A stretch of 42,077 bases of DNA, from the NCBI GenBank assembly GCA_903911825.1, contig CAIWFB010000324.1, positions 1 through 42,077 on the forward strand. The letters run 5' to 3'. Positions 16,253 through 24,827 of the stretch are shown piece by piece. The position numbers and the translations under genes are program-made. The notes beneath the pieces are model-generated. The model worked only from the letters and a program-made list of their open reading frames with translations. It searched no databases and was not told the origin of the DNA. How positions within the stretch are numbered: the stretch's first letter is position 1; each line of letters begins with the position of its first letter. The DNA is from an uncultured Verrucomicrobia subdivision 3 bacterium. Its GTDB lineage: Bacteria; Verrucomicrobiota; Verrucomicrobiia; Limisphaerales; UBA11358.

Positions 16253-17122
16253 TTATTTGGCTCCCGACTTGGTCGCCGGGCGCGGTTCACGCTTGGTGAT
16301 GACGGCTGGGCCAGCGGACGTGTGGTGTTCGCCAAATTTGGAGCGCAGCCAGTGCAACAGATTATTTGGGCGCGCCGGTTTTAAGATGATGGAAGTCACG
16401 AAGGAACGTAGCTCTTCCAAAGTCACACCGCGCACGAGCTGGCCTTTGTAAGCATGCGACATCGTGCCGGTTTCTTCGGAGACGACGACGATGACGGCAT
16501 CTGTTTCCTCGCTCAAACCCAGCGCGGCGCGATGCCGGGTGCCCAGGGATTTATTGAGGTCGCTGCGTTGGGTCAGCGGGAAAATACAGGCGGCGTAAGC
16601 GATGCGATCGCCTTTGATGATGACGCCACCATCATGCACCGCGTTGTTCGGAAAGAAAATTGTCTCCAACATTTCCGACGTCACGTCGCAATCCACTTTG
16701 ATGCCGGACTCAACGGCTTCTTGTAGCTGAATGGATTGCTCGATTGCGATCAGCGCCCCGATGCGCACGTCAGCGAGGCGTTCGCAGGTTTGGATGATGA
16801 TTTCGATGCTCTCGCGCTGCTCGCTGTTGCTGGCGAACAAGGGAAGATTACCCAGCTCGGCCAACATCCGGCGCAATTCGGGTTGGAAAATGACCATCGC
16901 CCCTAACGCGATGAACACCGAAGCGCTACCGAGAATCCAGCGAAGAACTTTTAGATCCAAAATGGTCGTGACCGCTGTGAGTGCGAGGATAACCACCAAA
17001 AAACCGATGACCACGGGCCAGCCGCGCGTGCCGCGCACGAAGCGAAAGGCAAAATAGATGAGCACCGCGAGGATTAAAATCTCCACTACGGGCTGCCAGC
17101 CTTTTTCGAGGTCATTCCACAT
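16253..17122 (-). CDS. cdaA: CdaA-type diadenylate cyclase (c-di-AMP synthase)
   Basis: A 289-residue membrane enzyme that joins two ATP to c-di-AMP. Three N-terminal helices (about 11-30, 36-53, 64-80) precede the DAC domain. The catalytic motifs are HDGGVII (163-169; most family members have DGA) and RHRAALGLSE (196-205). The ATG at 17122 (MWNDLEKGWQPV) was chosen because it gives the usual CdaA N-terminus and overlaps the folP stop by 11 bases; the upstream extension lies inside folP. The C-terminal 40 residues are basic and probably disordered. c-di-AMP normally controls potassium and osmotic balance and cell-wall synthesis; no c-di-AMP riboswitch or phosphodiesterase gene is in view. Confidence 0.93.
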   Translation of the reverse strand: MWNDLEKGWQPVVEILILAVLIYFAFRFVRGTRGWPVVIGFLVVILALTAVTTILDLKVLRWILGSASVFIALGAMVIFQPELRRMLAELGNLPLFASNSEQRESIEIIIQTCERLADVRIGALIAIEQSIQLQEAVESGIKVDCDVTSEMLETIFFPNNAVHDGGVIIKGDRIAYAACIFPLTQRSDLNKSLGTRHRAALGLSEETDAVIVVVSEETGTMSHAYKGQLVRGVTLEELRSFVTSIILKPARPNNLLHWLRSKFGEHHTSAGPAVITKREPRPATKSGAK

Positions 17123-17960
17123 TTGGTTTACGGGACAAAATTGCTTCCGCCGTGCGCACCGCTTGAACGGTGGCGGCCACATCATGCGTGCGGATGAGCT
17201 GCACGCCGTTGGCTACCGCCAGAGTCGCGCAGGCAAGCGACGCGGGCAAGCGCTCATTCGCGTCCGCTGTGAAAATTTTTGCCATGAAAGATTTCCGTGA
17301 GACGCCTAATAATTGCGGACGACCCAGCGCCTGAAATTTTTTAAGCCCAGCGAGCAGGGATAAATTATGTTCCAGCGTTTTGCCGAAGCCGATGCCGGGA
17401 TCGAACACCACTTGCTCGTTCGAAATTCCAGCCGCATTCAATTTTTCCAATCGCTCTTTAAAAAACTCGGTGACATCACCGAGCACATCAGCATAAACGG
17501 GATTTTGCTGCATCGTCTGCGGGGTGCCTTGGGCGTGCATACAGATATAGCCCGCAGCAAATTCCGCGACGGTTTGCCACATTAGCGGCTCGCTTCGGTT
17601 GGCAGCGACATCGTTGACGATGCTGGCCCCAGCCACCAGCGCCGCGCGGGCCACGGCGGGCTTCATCGTATCAATCGAGAGCGCGACTTTGGTTTTGGCA
17701 GCGAGCGCATGAATCACAGGAATCACGCGGCGAAGTTCCTCGGCCTCACTAACGGGTTCTGCGCCGGGGCGGGTGGATTCGCCACCGAGGTCGAGGATTT
17801 CCGCGCCTTCGTCAACCAGTTGGAGCGCGTGGGCGACGGCGGCATCGGTGTTCAGAAATTTTCCGCCATCAGAAAAAGAATCCGGCGTGACATTGACGAT
17901 GCCCATGACGAGCGTCGGACGCGGAAAACAGAATTCAAATTGGCGGGCGCGAAATAACAT
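17112..17960 (-). CDS. folP: Dihydropteroate synthase
   Basis: A 282-residue TIM-barrel enzyme joining p-aminobenzoate to dihydropterin pyrophosphate in folate synthesis. Family motifs are MGIVNVTPDSFSDGG (19-33), DLGGESTRPGA, LSIDTMKPAVA, VFDPGIGFGKT, GVSRKSF and RTHDV near the end. Length and motifs are normal. Its last codons overlap the cdaA start (AATGTGGAATGA contains the cdaA ATG), so the two are probably co-translated. The 81 bases upstream hold an inverted repeat. Confidence 0.96.
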   Translation of the reverse strand: MLFRARQFEFCFPRPTLVMGIVNVTPDSFSDGGKFLNTDAAVAHALQLVDEGAEILDLGGESTRPGAEPVSEAEELRRVIPVIHALAAKTKVALSIDTMKPAVARAALVAGASIVNDVAANRSEPLMWQTVAEFAAGYICMHAQGTPQTMQQNPVYADVLGDVTEFFKERLEKLNAAGISNEQVVFDPGIGFGKTLEHNLSLLAGLKKFQALGRPQLLGVSRKSFMAKIFTADANERLPASLACATLAVANGVQLIRTHDVAATVQAVRTAEAILSRKPNVE

Positions 17961-17981
17961 CAGCTCAATTTACGGTATTGA

Positions 17982-18023
17982 ATTTACGATGACGCAGATT
18001 TTTTGGCGCGTAAATCGTAAATC
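17982..18023. repeat. Inverted repeat upstream of folP
   Basis: ATTTACGAT (17982-17990) and ATCGTAAAT (18014-18022) are exact reverse complements 23 bases apart. The right part, GGCGCGTAAATCGTAAATC (18005-18023), closely resembles a sequence at 25631-25650. It may be an operator-like site or a dispersed short repeat. Confidence 0.55.
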
Positions 18024-18041
18024 GCCAATGTTTAAATGGCG

Positions 18042-18992
18042 TCAGACCTTCGTCCGGAAATACGCAATCGTGTCCGTCAAACCATCCGCCAGCTTCACTT
18101 GCGGCTCCCACTTGAGAATTTTTTTAGCTTTGGCGATGTCAGGCTTGCGTTGCTTAGGGTCGTCTTGTGGCAAGGGTTTGTGGACGATTTTGCTCTTGGA
18201 GCCGGTGGCTTGGATGATCTGCTCGGCGAATTGGAGCATGGTCATTTCGGTTGGGTTGCCGATGTTCACGGGCAAATCGTAATCGCTCATCATCAGGCGA
18301 TAAATGCCTTCGATCAGGTCAGAGTAATAGCAGAAGCTGCGCGTCTGGGTGCCTTTGCCGAAAACAGTGATGGCTTTATTCTTCAACGCTTGGCTAATGA
18401 AAGCGGGCACCACGCGGCCATCATTCAGGCGCATGCGCGGGCCGTAGGTATTGAAGATGCGGACGATGCGCGTCTCGACTTTATGCTCGCGGTGATAGGC
18501 CATCGTGAGTGCTTCGGCGAAGCGTTTGGCTTCGTCGTAGCAACCACGCGGCCCGATGGTGTTGACGTTGCCCCAGTATTCTTCCGGCTGCGGATGGAGC
18601 AGGGGATCTCCGTAAATTTCCGAGGTGGACGCGACCAGAAAGCGGGCGCCTTTATTCTTGGCGAGGCCCAAGGCTTTGTGCGTGCCGAGTGAACCGACCT
18701 TCATTGTTTGAATAGGGATTTGCAGATAATCAATCGGGCTGGCAGGCGAAGCGAAATGCCAGACGTAGTCCACCGGGCCATCGAGGAAAATAAATTCGGT
18801 GACGTCCTGCTGGATGAATTTGAAATTCGGATTGCCGCCGAGGTGAACGATGTTGTCCACGCTGCCGGTGACGAAATTATCAATGCCGATGACTTTGTGG
18901 CCGCGCTTCAGCAACAGATCGGTGAGGTGTGAGCCAAGAAAACCGGCCGCGCCGGTGACGACGGAAGTAAGTTGTTTCTGCTTTTTTTTCAT
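18042..18992 (-). CDS. UDP-glucuronate decarboxylase (UDP-xylose synthase)
   Basis: A 316-residue extended short-chain dehydrogenase. The NAD-binding motif is [11 protein letters not shown] (13-23). The active site shows STSEIYGDP and YDEAK (Tyr-x-x-x-Lys). The stretches SPIDYLQIP and [10 protein letters not shown]-like [10 protein letters not shown], and the C-terminal [13 protein letters not shown], match UXS-type decarboxylases that turn UDP-glucuronate into UDP-xylose. It lies at the downstream end of the exopolysaccharide block, so a pentose building block for the glycan is the likely role. A related dTDP-glucose 4,6-dehydratase is less likely given the SPIDY motif. Confidence 0.9.
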   Translation of the reverse strand: MKKKQKQLTSVVTGAAGFLGSHLTDLLLKRGHKVIGIDNFVTGSVDNIVHLGGNPNFKFIQQDVTEFIFLDGPVDYVWHFASPASPIDYLQIPIQTMKVGSLGTHKALGLAKNKGARFLVASTSEIYGDPLLHPQPEEYWGNVNTIGPRGCYDEAKRFAEALTMAYHREHKVETRIVRIFNTYGPRMRLNDGRVVPAFISQALKNKAITVFGKGTQTRSFCYYSDLIEGIYRLMMSDYDLPVNIGNPTEMTMLQFAEQIIQATGSKSKIVHKPLPQDDPKQRKPDIAKAKKILKWEPQVKLADGLTDTIAYFRTKV

Positions 18993-19105
18993 CGGTGATA
19001 AATTTTAAAAATTGCCGCTGCGTTCGCGAGCCTGAATCGTATGCAAAGCTCACATTGATTCAACGTCTAAAGCGGTTGGAGGGGATTGTAGCAACCTTGC
19101 CTCGC

Positions 19106-19960
19106 TTAAAAATCTTCCGGCCCGGTGCGTTGCGGGACAAAGTCTCTGGCGCGTTGCTGCGCTTCCGCCAACTGCTGCGGGGTCAATTGCGCGGCGAATT
19201 GTTGGAGCGTGGCGCCGTTGCGGTGGTTGATGTTGAACTTGTCCTTGGCGAGCAGCAGCCACTTGTAGCCTTCGACCGGGTCTTGCGCGACGCCGTTACC
19301 GGTAAAATACATATCGCCCAGCCACGTCGCAGAATCAGCAACGCCCTGATTTGCTGCCGTCGTCAGCCAAGCCGCCGCCTTTTGCGGATCTTTGTCCGCG
19401 CCATCACCCCACAACAACCGCAGGCCGAGACCGTGCTGCGATTCGGCCTGTCCCTGTTCCGCCGCCTTGGCATACCACTCGATTGCTTTCGCAGAATCTT
19501 TTTCCACACCTTGCCCCAGCACATACATGACGCCGATGCGATGTTGCGCGACGGCATCGCCGGACTCGGCGAGCGGGAGCAGTAGCTTCATGGCTTTTTT
19601 GTAATCACCACGTGCCCATGCGTCGCTGCCGCGATCCAAGGTGATCTCCATCAAGTTCGAGGCAAGCGCCGTTTGCGCGGATTGTTGCTGGGCGCGAAGG
19701 GCCTGCAATTGCGCCATGATTTCCGCCGGGCCGACCAGTCGGCCGTCGGCCGTAAAACCATTCAGTGAATCAGCCGCACGTTTCCGCGTTTCTTCTGCTT
19801 TGCGCAGCCCGTCCACTTCCTCCCGCAACGTCGCCACTTCCTGTCGCAGCAGGCCGATTTCATCAGCCGATTTTTCGCCCGTCGATTTTTTGCCAATATA
19901 AATGACGGTCGCAGCCAGTGCGACAGCCAGACTTAGAGCCAACAGGACGCTTGTTCTCAT
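19106..19960 (-). CDS. Sel1-repeat protein with membrane anchor and coiled coil
   Basis: A 284-residue envelope protein. An N-terminal hydrophobic helix (residues 3-23) acts as uncleaved signal or anchor, followed by a coiled coil (about 33-65, EIGLLRQEVATLREEVDGL). Three to four Sel1 repeats run from about 130 to 235 (AVAQHRIGVMYVLGQGVEKD; AESQHGLGLRLLWGDGADKD; ADSATWLGDMYFTGNGVAQD). Such repeats form helical scaffolds for protein contacts. The start is backed by a GAGGTC Shine-Dalgarno site that overlaps the stop region of the sugar-transferase gene 12 bases upstream, so the two are coupled. It may organise polysaccharide machinery, by position only. Confidence 0.88.
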   Translation of the reverse strand: MRTSVLLALSLAVALAATVIYIGKKSTGEKSADEIGLLRQEVATLREEVDGLRKAEETRKRAADSLNGFTADGRLVGPAEIMAQLQALRAQQQSAQTALASNLMEITLDRGSDAWARGDYKKAMKLLLPLAESGDAVAQHRIGVMYVLGQGVEKDSAKAIEWYAKAAEQGQAESQHGLGLRLLWGDGADKDPQKAAAWLTTAANQGVADSATWLGDMYFTGNGVAQDPVEGYKWLLLAKDKFNINHRNGATLQQFAAQLTPQQLAEAQQRARDFVPQRTGPEDF

Positions 19961-19972
19961 AATTTTATGACC

Positions 19973-21376
19973 TCACTTCGCGCCGGTGCCAGAAAAGACG
20001 GCCGGAATCGTGCGGAACAGAATGATGATGTCGAGCCAGATGGACCAATTATCAATGTATTCTAAGTCGAGTCGCACCCATTCTTTGAAGTCTGAGATTT
20101 TATTGCGCCCGCTGACTTGCCACAGGCAGGTGAGGCCGGGTTTGACGCTCAAGCGGCGGCGGTGCGCGAGGTCGTTGAAGCGTTTCACTTCATCCACGGG
20201 CAGCGGACGTGGCCCAACGAGGCTCATCTCACCGCGCAGGACGTTGAAGAGTTGGGGTAGTTCATCGAGGCTGTATTTGCGGAGAAATTTGCCGATGGGC
20301 GTGATGCGCGGGTCGTTGGTGACTTTGAAAACGGGGCCGGACATCTCATTCATCGCGGCGAGTTCATGTTGGAACTGCTCGGCGTTGGTCATCATGGTGC
20401 GAAACTTAAAGATGTTGAAGGGGGAACCGTTTAGTCCTGAGCGCTGTTGTCGGAAAAATATCGGGCCGGGGGAGGTCAGTTTGATAAGTAAGGCAACGAG
20501 CAGCATGGGCAACGCCGCGACGAGGAGCATGAAGATGGCGCCGAAAAAATCGATCAACATCTTGGCGAGCATCTGCCAGGAAGTTTCCGGGGTGGAGCGG
20601 AAGACGATCAGCGGGTGGCCAAACATTTCGTCCAAGCTGGCGCGGGCGATTTGCGTGGCAAAAAAATCGGCGGCGAGCCAGGCTTCGACGCCTTCGATTT
20701 CACACAACTGGATGACGCTTTCGACGCGTTCGAAGTTGGCGTTTTTGGCACTGATGAGCACGCCGCTGACGGAATGTTCGTGGAGGGCTTCAATCAAATC
20801 AGCCGTCTGGCCGGCCAACAGATTAAATTCCGCGATGACGGTGATGTCGCCACCGCCGCGATCCTCCAACAGTTTGCGTAGCCGGACAATTTCCGGCGCT
20901 GTGCCGGCGATGATGATCCGGCGTTTGTATTGCGCATGTGACATCTGGCTCCGCAAGGCTGCCCGTAGTAATTCTTCTTTGGCCCAGACCAAACCGAAGC
21001 TGATGAAGGCAAAAACGATCGTTACTCCGCGCGGCGTCGTGTTGGCTGATTTGAAAGTGAACAGCAGCAAGACCAGCCCGATGGTGACAATGAGGCAGCC
21101 CCGCAGCAGCGGCCAGAGCATGGCGGTGCGGGAGCTAACCACGGGACGGTTGTAGAACCCCTGTGATTCCAAGACGAGCGGGGCGGCAGGCACCAGCGCA
21201 AAGTAGAGCCAGACAACCTGATCGAAGGATTCCAAAGGGATGACATCCAAGCCCAGCCACGATTGGAGCCAACCGCTACAGCGCACGACATAGGCTAACC
21301 AAAAGCTGGCCGCGAAAAGGCACGCGTCCGTCAATTGGTTCACCTGCGTTCGGATTTGGCGATCCCGTTGCAGCAT
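19973..21376 (-). CDS. Polyprenyl-phosphate sugar-1-phosphate transferase (initiating glycosyltransferase)
   Basis: A 467-residue member of the bacterial sugar transferase family (WbaP/EpsE type). Four N-terminal helices (about 16-130) and a central CoA-binding-like nucleotide domain (RRIIIAGTAPEIVRLRKLL) precede a fifth hydrophobic segment (about 268-292). The catalytic C-terminal domain shows KLTSPGPIFFRQQRSGLNG, FKFRTMMTNAEQ, RKYSLDELPQLFNVLRGEMS, LVGPRPLPVDEV and KPGLTCLWQVSGRN. It loads the first sugar phosphate onto undecaprenyl phosphate and so starts exopolysaccharide synthesis. It lies 40 bases after epsI; exosortase loci often carry such an enzyme. Confidence 0.95.
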   Translation of the reverse strand: MLQRDRQIRTQVNQLTDACLFAASFWLAYVVRCSGWLQSWLGLDVIPLESFDQVVWLYFALVPAAPLVLESQGFYNRPVVSSRTAMLWPLLRGCLIVTIGLVLLLFTFKSANTTPRGVTIVFAFISFGLVWAKEELLRAALRSQMSHAQYKRRIIIAGTAPEIVRLRKLLEDRGGGDITVIAEFNLLAGQTADLIEALHEHSVSGVLISAKNANFERVESVIQLCEIEGVEAWLAADFFATQIARASLDEMFGHPLIVFRSTPETSWQMLAKMLIDFFGAIFMLLVAALPMLLVALLIKLTSPGPIFFRQQRSGLNGSPFNIFKFRTMMTNAEQFQHELAAMNEMSGPVFKVTNDPRITPIGKFLRKYSLDELPQLFNVLRGEMSLVGPRPLPVDEVKRFNDLAHRRRLSVKPGLTCLWQVSGRNKISDFKEWVRLDLEYIDNWSIWLDIIILFRTIPAVFSGTGAK

Positions 21377-21416
21377 TGTTATTTACCTTCAGATTATTGG
21401 GTCGGGCCGACCTTAA

Positions 21417-22139
21417 CTATTTGCCCGTCCGCGGGACAAGTTGGAATTCCGGCACCGTCTCCGCAATCAATTTCTTTGTGCGGTCATAGACAGCATCTTC
21501 TTGCCCCAGCGTTCCATACGAGAAAAAGGAGATATAAGCCCAGCGATCGAGCGTGCCGGTCAGCAGCACATGCCGCATCATGCTCCACTTGAAATCATCT
21601 TTGTTGCCGGTGTAACTATCGCCATCCACAAACCAATAAACATAGTTGCAACGTATGACCACGGGCTGGCCGTTGGTATCGGTCGTGTTCAGGTTAGCCA
21701 CCAAACGCGTGACGGGAAGGTCGTAAGGAAATGGTTTCTCAATGTGGATGGTGTCGGCGCGGGAAGCGTCCCGGTCAATCTGCCAGCCTTGGCCCGGCAG
21801 ACAAATTTCCGGCTGATGAATGCTCGTGCGATCTGTGCCCATCAAAACCACGTTGGCCAGAATGGGAAAGCCCTCGGCACCTTTATAAACCCGCTGACCA
21901 AAGCTAGTGTCGCTGGGCAAGGCATCCACGACCAATTGCGCTTGGGTGATGGTCAGGGAACTCCAGCCGGGCACATTTTCCGGCAGGATCACTTCCAGAT
22001 TTCGGCTGTTGGGCAAAGGTCGTGTTTTCACACCCGGTTCACCGAGGCGACGATTGGTTTTGATCTCCAGCAAGAGCGCCACCGTGACGCCCAGCAAAGC
22101 CAAGACCACCACAGCCGGGAAAAAAGCGTTGCGTTTCAT
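21417..22139 (-). CDS. epsI: EpsI-family exosortase-associated protein
   Basis: A 240-residue protein with one N-terminal transmembrane helix (AFFPAVVVLALLGVTVALLL). The EpsI/DUF3485 domain is seen in LPENVPGWSS and the signature HQPEICLPGQGWQI. The ATG at 22137-22139 overlaps the exosortase stop (ATGA), which settles the start; the longer upstream frame lies inside the exosortase gene. EpsI partners exosortases in EPS-linked PEP-CTERM systems; its exact biochemical role is not established. Confidence 0.92.
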   Translation of the reverse strand: MKRNAFFPAVVVLALLGVTVALLLEIKTNRRLGEPGVKTRPLPNSRNLEVILPENVPGWSSLTITQAQLVVDALPSDTSFGQRVYKGAEGFPILANVVLMGTDRTSIHQPEICLPGQGWQIDRDASRADTIHIEKPFPYDLPVTRLVANLNTTDTNGQPVVIRCNYVYWFVDGDSYTGNKDDFKWSMMRHVLLTGTLDRWAYISFFSYGTLGQEDAVYDRTKKLIAETVPEFQLVPRTGK

Positions 22140-23230
22140 ACGGTGGTAGAATTCGGCGTGGTCGCGTCGGCAGAAGGTTTCTCCAGCCACCGGGCGATTA
22201 AAAACATGCAGCCCAGCGCCACGGCAAACGTGATGAAGCCAAAATTTGTTTCCACCGCTTTGCCCGCGTCTTGGCCGAACATTTCCGCTACTCCGATGGT
22301 GAAACAGAGCCGGATGACATTGCCCAACACCGCCAGCGGCAATGCCGATGCGATCAGCGCGCCGCGTTTCCAAGGCGAACGAAACGTCACAAAACCATAA
22401 ACCGTCGCTAGCACCAGCAGCGTGATCAGACTACGGATTCCGCTGCACGCCGCCGCCACCTCATAGGCGAAGGTTCGCTGGCTATCCATCAACTGCGTGC
22501 CCTGCCGAACCAAATCCGGCGATAAGCCCAGATGCGCGATGATTTCCACAATGCGCGCCACAAGCAACCGCAGCGGTGACGTCAGGTGATCCAACACATC
22601 CGTGATGGGCAGACAAAATGCGAACAGAAAAAATGGAAAGAAACTCGCCTTCAACCAATGTTTTCCCCACAGCAAACCGGTGATGCCGTAGAGGCCCACA
22701 AAAAATCCGATGATGGAAAGGCGGATTTGCTGCGCCATAAAACCTGCAAGATGCAGAACTAATCCAAGCACGATTAACAGCAGCGCCGGCCACCACACGC
22801 CCGCCGGTTGCGCGGTCAACTCCTTGCGTTTCCACCAGAGCAACACGAGCACGACGAACGGAATCATCAGCGCATGTTCCTGATCGGCCAGCGGCGACGT
22901 GTAGGCATCCAGCAACCAAGCGAACATCGAGGGCGGCACGCCGTAGCCGAGCGTGGCATTGCCTAAGACTTGAAATAACGTTACCCATGCCGCCAGCAAA
23001 ATGAGAAACGAGGCGCGATTCGGCAAGAGTCGCCATTCTTCCCGCGAACGAAAGATCAACACACCCAAGCCTGCGACCAACGCGCTGCCGAAGATGGGCA
23101 ACGGCTGCCACCAGCCACGGAATTGCACGCCCGTCCAGTGAAAAGCCCACGCCACCAAGGCAAGAAAAGCAATCTCGTGTGGCCACAGGCCCTTGATTAA
23201 AAAGGGTTTTTTAGTTTCTGATGACACCAT
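22136..23230 (-). CDS. Exosortase (membrane transpeptidase), His position replaced
   Basis: A 364-residue protein of about eight transmembrane helices from the exosortase/archaeosortase family, which cut and transfer PEP-CTERM-like proteins at the membrane. The catalytic cysteine is Cys262 in AAACSGIRS and the arginine is Arg307 in GNVIRL. The third conserved residue, a His four residues before a Gly in most exosortases, is Glu327 here (VETNFGF; codon GAA at 22250-22252). The start at 23230 (MVSSETKKPFLIKG) gives the normal family N-terminus; the upstream extension is low-complexity shadow of the neighbouring gene. It overlaps epsI by 4 bases. No PEP-CTERM substrate gene is in the window. Confidence 0.92.
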   Translation of the reverse strand: MVSSETKKPFLIKGLWPHEIAFLALVAWAFHWTGVQFRGWWQPLPIFGSALVAGLGVLIFRSREEWRLLPNRASFLILLAAWVTLFQVLGNATLGYGVPPSMFAWLLDAYTSPLADQEHALMIPFVVLVLLWWKRKELTAQPAGVWWPALLLIVLGLVLHLAGFMAQQIRLSIIGFFVGLYGITGLLWGKHWLKASFFPFFLFAFCLPITDVLDHLTSPLRLLVARIVEIIAHLGLSPDLVRQGTQLMDSQRTFAYEVAAACSGIRSLITLLVLATVYGFVTFRSPWKRGALIASALPLAVLGNVIRLCFTIGVAEMFGQDAGKAVETNFGFITFAVALGCMFLIARWLEKPSADATTPNSTTV

Positions 23231-23291
23231 GCGCAGGATTGAGATAGTCGAATGCACGAATTTGCTCAAACAAATTTCCCGGCGCACGCGG

Positions 23292-24827
23292 TTATTTGCT
23301 TTGACTTGGTGGGGAATCCACCGCGATTCGTCGCCAGATTTGGAAAGCGGTGAGGTTGGTGGCGAGTTGATAATGGCCTTCGCGCACAAGTTCTCGGATG
23401 CCGCCGCGATCATCATAAGCGTCCGGTCGCGTGGTGATGATGACATCCGGTCGCGCATTCGCGATGGATTGTGTGTCTGGATTCGCCAGCCAAGCGGCGG
23501 CATTCGCCTGCGTCTGGCCATTCGCCAAGGGGACTTGATAAAAGAGGGCTGAATTGCGATCTGCATTCCACCAAACGGATTTTCCCTCTGCGAGCGCAGC
23601 TTTGGCAACATTGGCTGCGCCGCGATAATCATCTTTTTCATGCCGCATCGCGAAACGCAGCGACAACGCTGACGCCAAATACAGCCCCACAAAACTGCAG
23701 GCTAAAATTTTTCCTAACTTTCCGCGCCGCCACGCCGTCGCTAAACCAAGCCCCAGCAGCAAAACGGCTACTGGCCACATCGCCGCAAAATGCCGACCCA
23801 GAATCCGAAAGTGCATGGCATGGCTCGCCGCCAACAGTAAGCCCACCGGCAAAGCCACCGACAGAAACAGCAGTGCCAGTTTTTTAGTGCCGAGGTTTTT
23901 TTTCAGATCAACCGCCGCCAGAAAGAGCAGTGCTGCCGCAGTTGCCGCAAAGAGCAACAAGATAGGCGCGAAGGACCGGAAAGTTTCCAGTCCGCCGCCG
24001 CCACTGCGAATAGCCATGCGCCCCGGGCCCAGACCAGAAACCCCAAACAGCTCGTATGCGATGAACGCGGCGTTGCGCCAATCCGTGCCCGCGATGCCGG
24101 TGGCGCGGTCGCCGGAATGCAGCGTCCACAGATAATAAATTCCCAACGCGACTAACGCCGCAGAAGTGACGGCCAAACTGACCCAGAATTGATTTCCCAA
24201 TTGCCGCAACGATTTCAGTGGCACCAAAACCAGCAGCACCAACAGCGGCGCGGTGGCCAGCACCATGCTCAGCAGGCTGCTACCGCACAGGCAGAACAGG
24301 GCGATGCAAAATAGCCGAACGTGGCCGCGTTCTTTGGTCGCCGAAAAATCCGTTTGCCGCGCCCAATGTCCGATGAGCGCAAAGAGCACCAAGCTGGTGC
24401 TGAATTGCATGGTGTAAGCGCGGGCTTCATTCAGGTAATACCAAGCAAAAGGACTGACGATTGCCGCGCCGAAGATGGTAAGTTGCAACGAGCGATTCCC
24501 CGCCAACGTGCGCAACAGCACAACCAGCGCCGGCACGAACCAAAAAAGGTTCACGGCGCGCAAGGCGATTTCCTGGTGGCCGACTACTTTCTCCACCGCC
24601 CAAAGCCACGCGATGTAGAGCGGCATTTGCGGGTCGGAGCCCTTGATTTCGCGCAGCAGATGCCAGCACGCCGCGGGAGTGGACTGTTCCGCAAAGCGGG
24701 CGGAATACGTTTCATCCAGCCAAAAACTTCGCGTGGTCAGCGCTAGTGACGCCATGAGCAAAATCAGCGCCGCAAAAATCCACCAACGCGAACGCGCGCT
24801 TGAGTTGCTGGCGGTGGGCTGGCTCAT
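23292..24827 (-). CDS. GT39-like membrane glycosyltransferase
   Basis: A 511-residue polytopic protein with about ten to eleven hydrophobic helices. The first loop has FWLDETYSARFA, with the acidic D-E pair expected of GT-C enzymes that use polyprenyl-phosphate sugars, and later YYLNEARAYTMQF, the N-E-A-R-x-Y motif of the ArnT/PMT-like family. The C-terminal 130 residues form a soluble domain (NVAKAALAEGKSVWWNADRN). It probably transfers a lipid-linked sugar outside the membrane; donor and acceptor are unknown. The ATG at 24827 overlaps the WecG stop (ATGA). It precedes the exosortase by 61 bases. Confidence 0.85.
   Translation of the reverse strand: MSQPTASNSSARSRWWIFAALILLMASLALTTRSFWLDETYSARFAEQSTPAACWHLLREIKGSDPQMPLYIAWLWAVEKVVGHQEIALRAVNLFWFVPALVVLLRTLAGNRSLQLTIFGAAIVSPFAWYYLNEARAYTMQFSTSLVLFALIGHWARQTDFSATKERGHVRLFCIALFCLCGSSLLSMVLATAPLLVLLVLVPLKSLRQLGNQFWVSLAVTSAALVALGIYYLWTLHSGDRATGIAGTDWRNAAFIAYELFGVSGLGPGRMAIRSGGGGLETFRSFAPILLLFAATAAALLFLAAVDLKKNLGTKKLALLFLSVALPVGLLLAASHAMHFRILGRHFAAMWPVAVLLLGLGLATAWRRGKLGKILACSFVGLYLASALSLRFAMRHEKDDYRGAANVAKAALAEGKSVWWNADRNSALFYQVPLANGQTQANAAAWLANPDTQSIANARPDVIITTRPDAYDDRGGIRELVREGHYQLATNLTAFQIWRRIAVDSPPSQSK

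Noticed and set aside
19986-21155. 389-codon plus-strand frame opposite the sugar transferase
   Set aside because: It is a mirror of a gene with complete catalytic motifs; its own product shows only Ser/Arg-rich low complexity.
23231-23692. N-terminal extension of the exosortase
   Set aside because: The extra residues are Arg/Ser-rich shadow of the GT39-like gene, while MVSSETKK leads directly into the first membrane helix.
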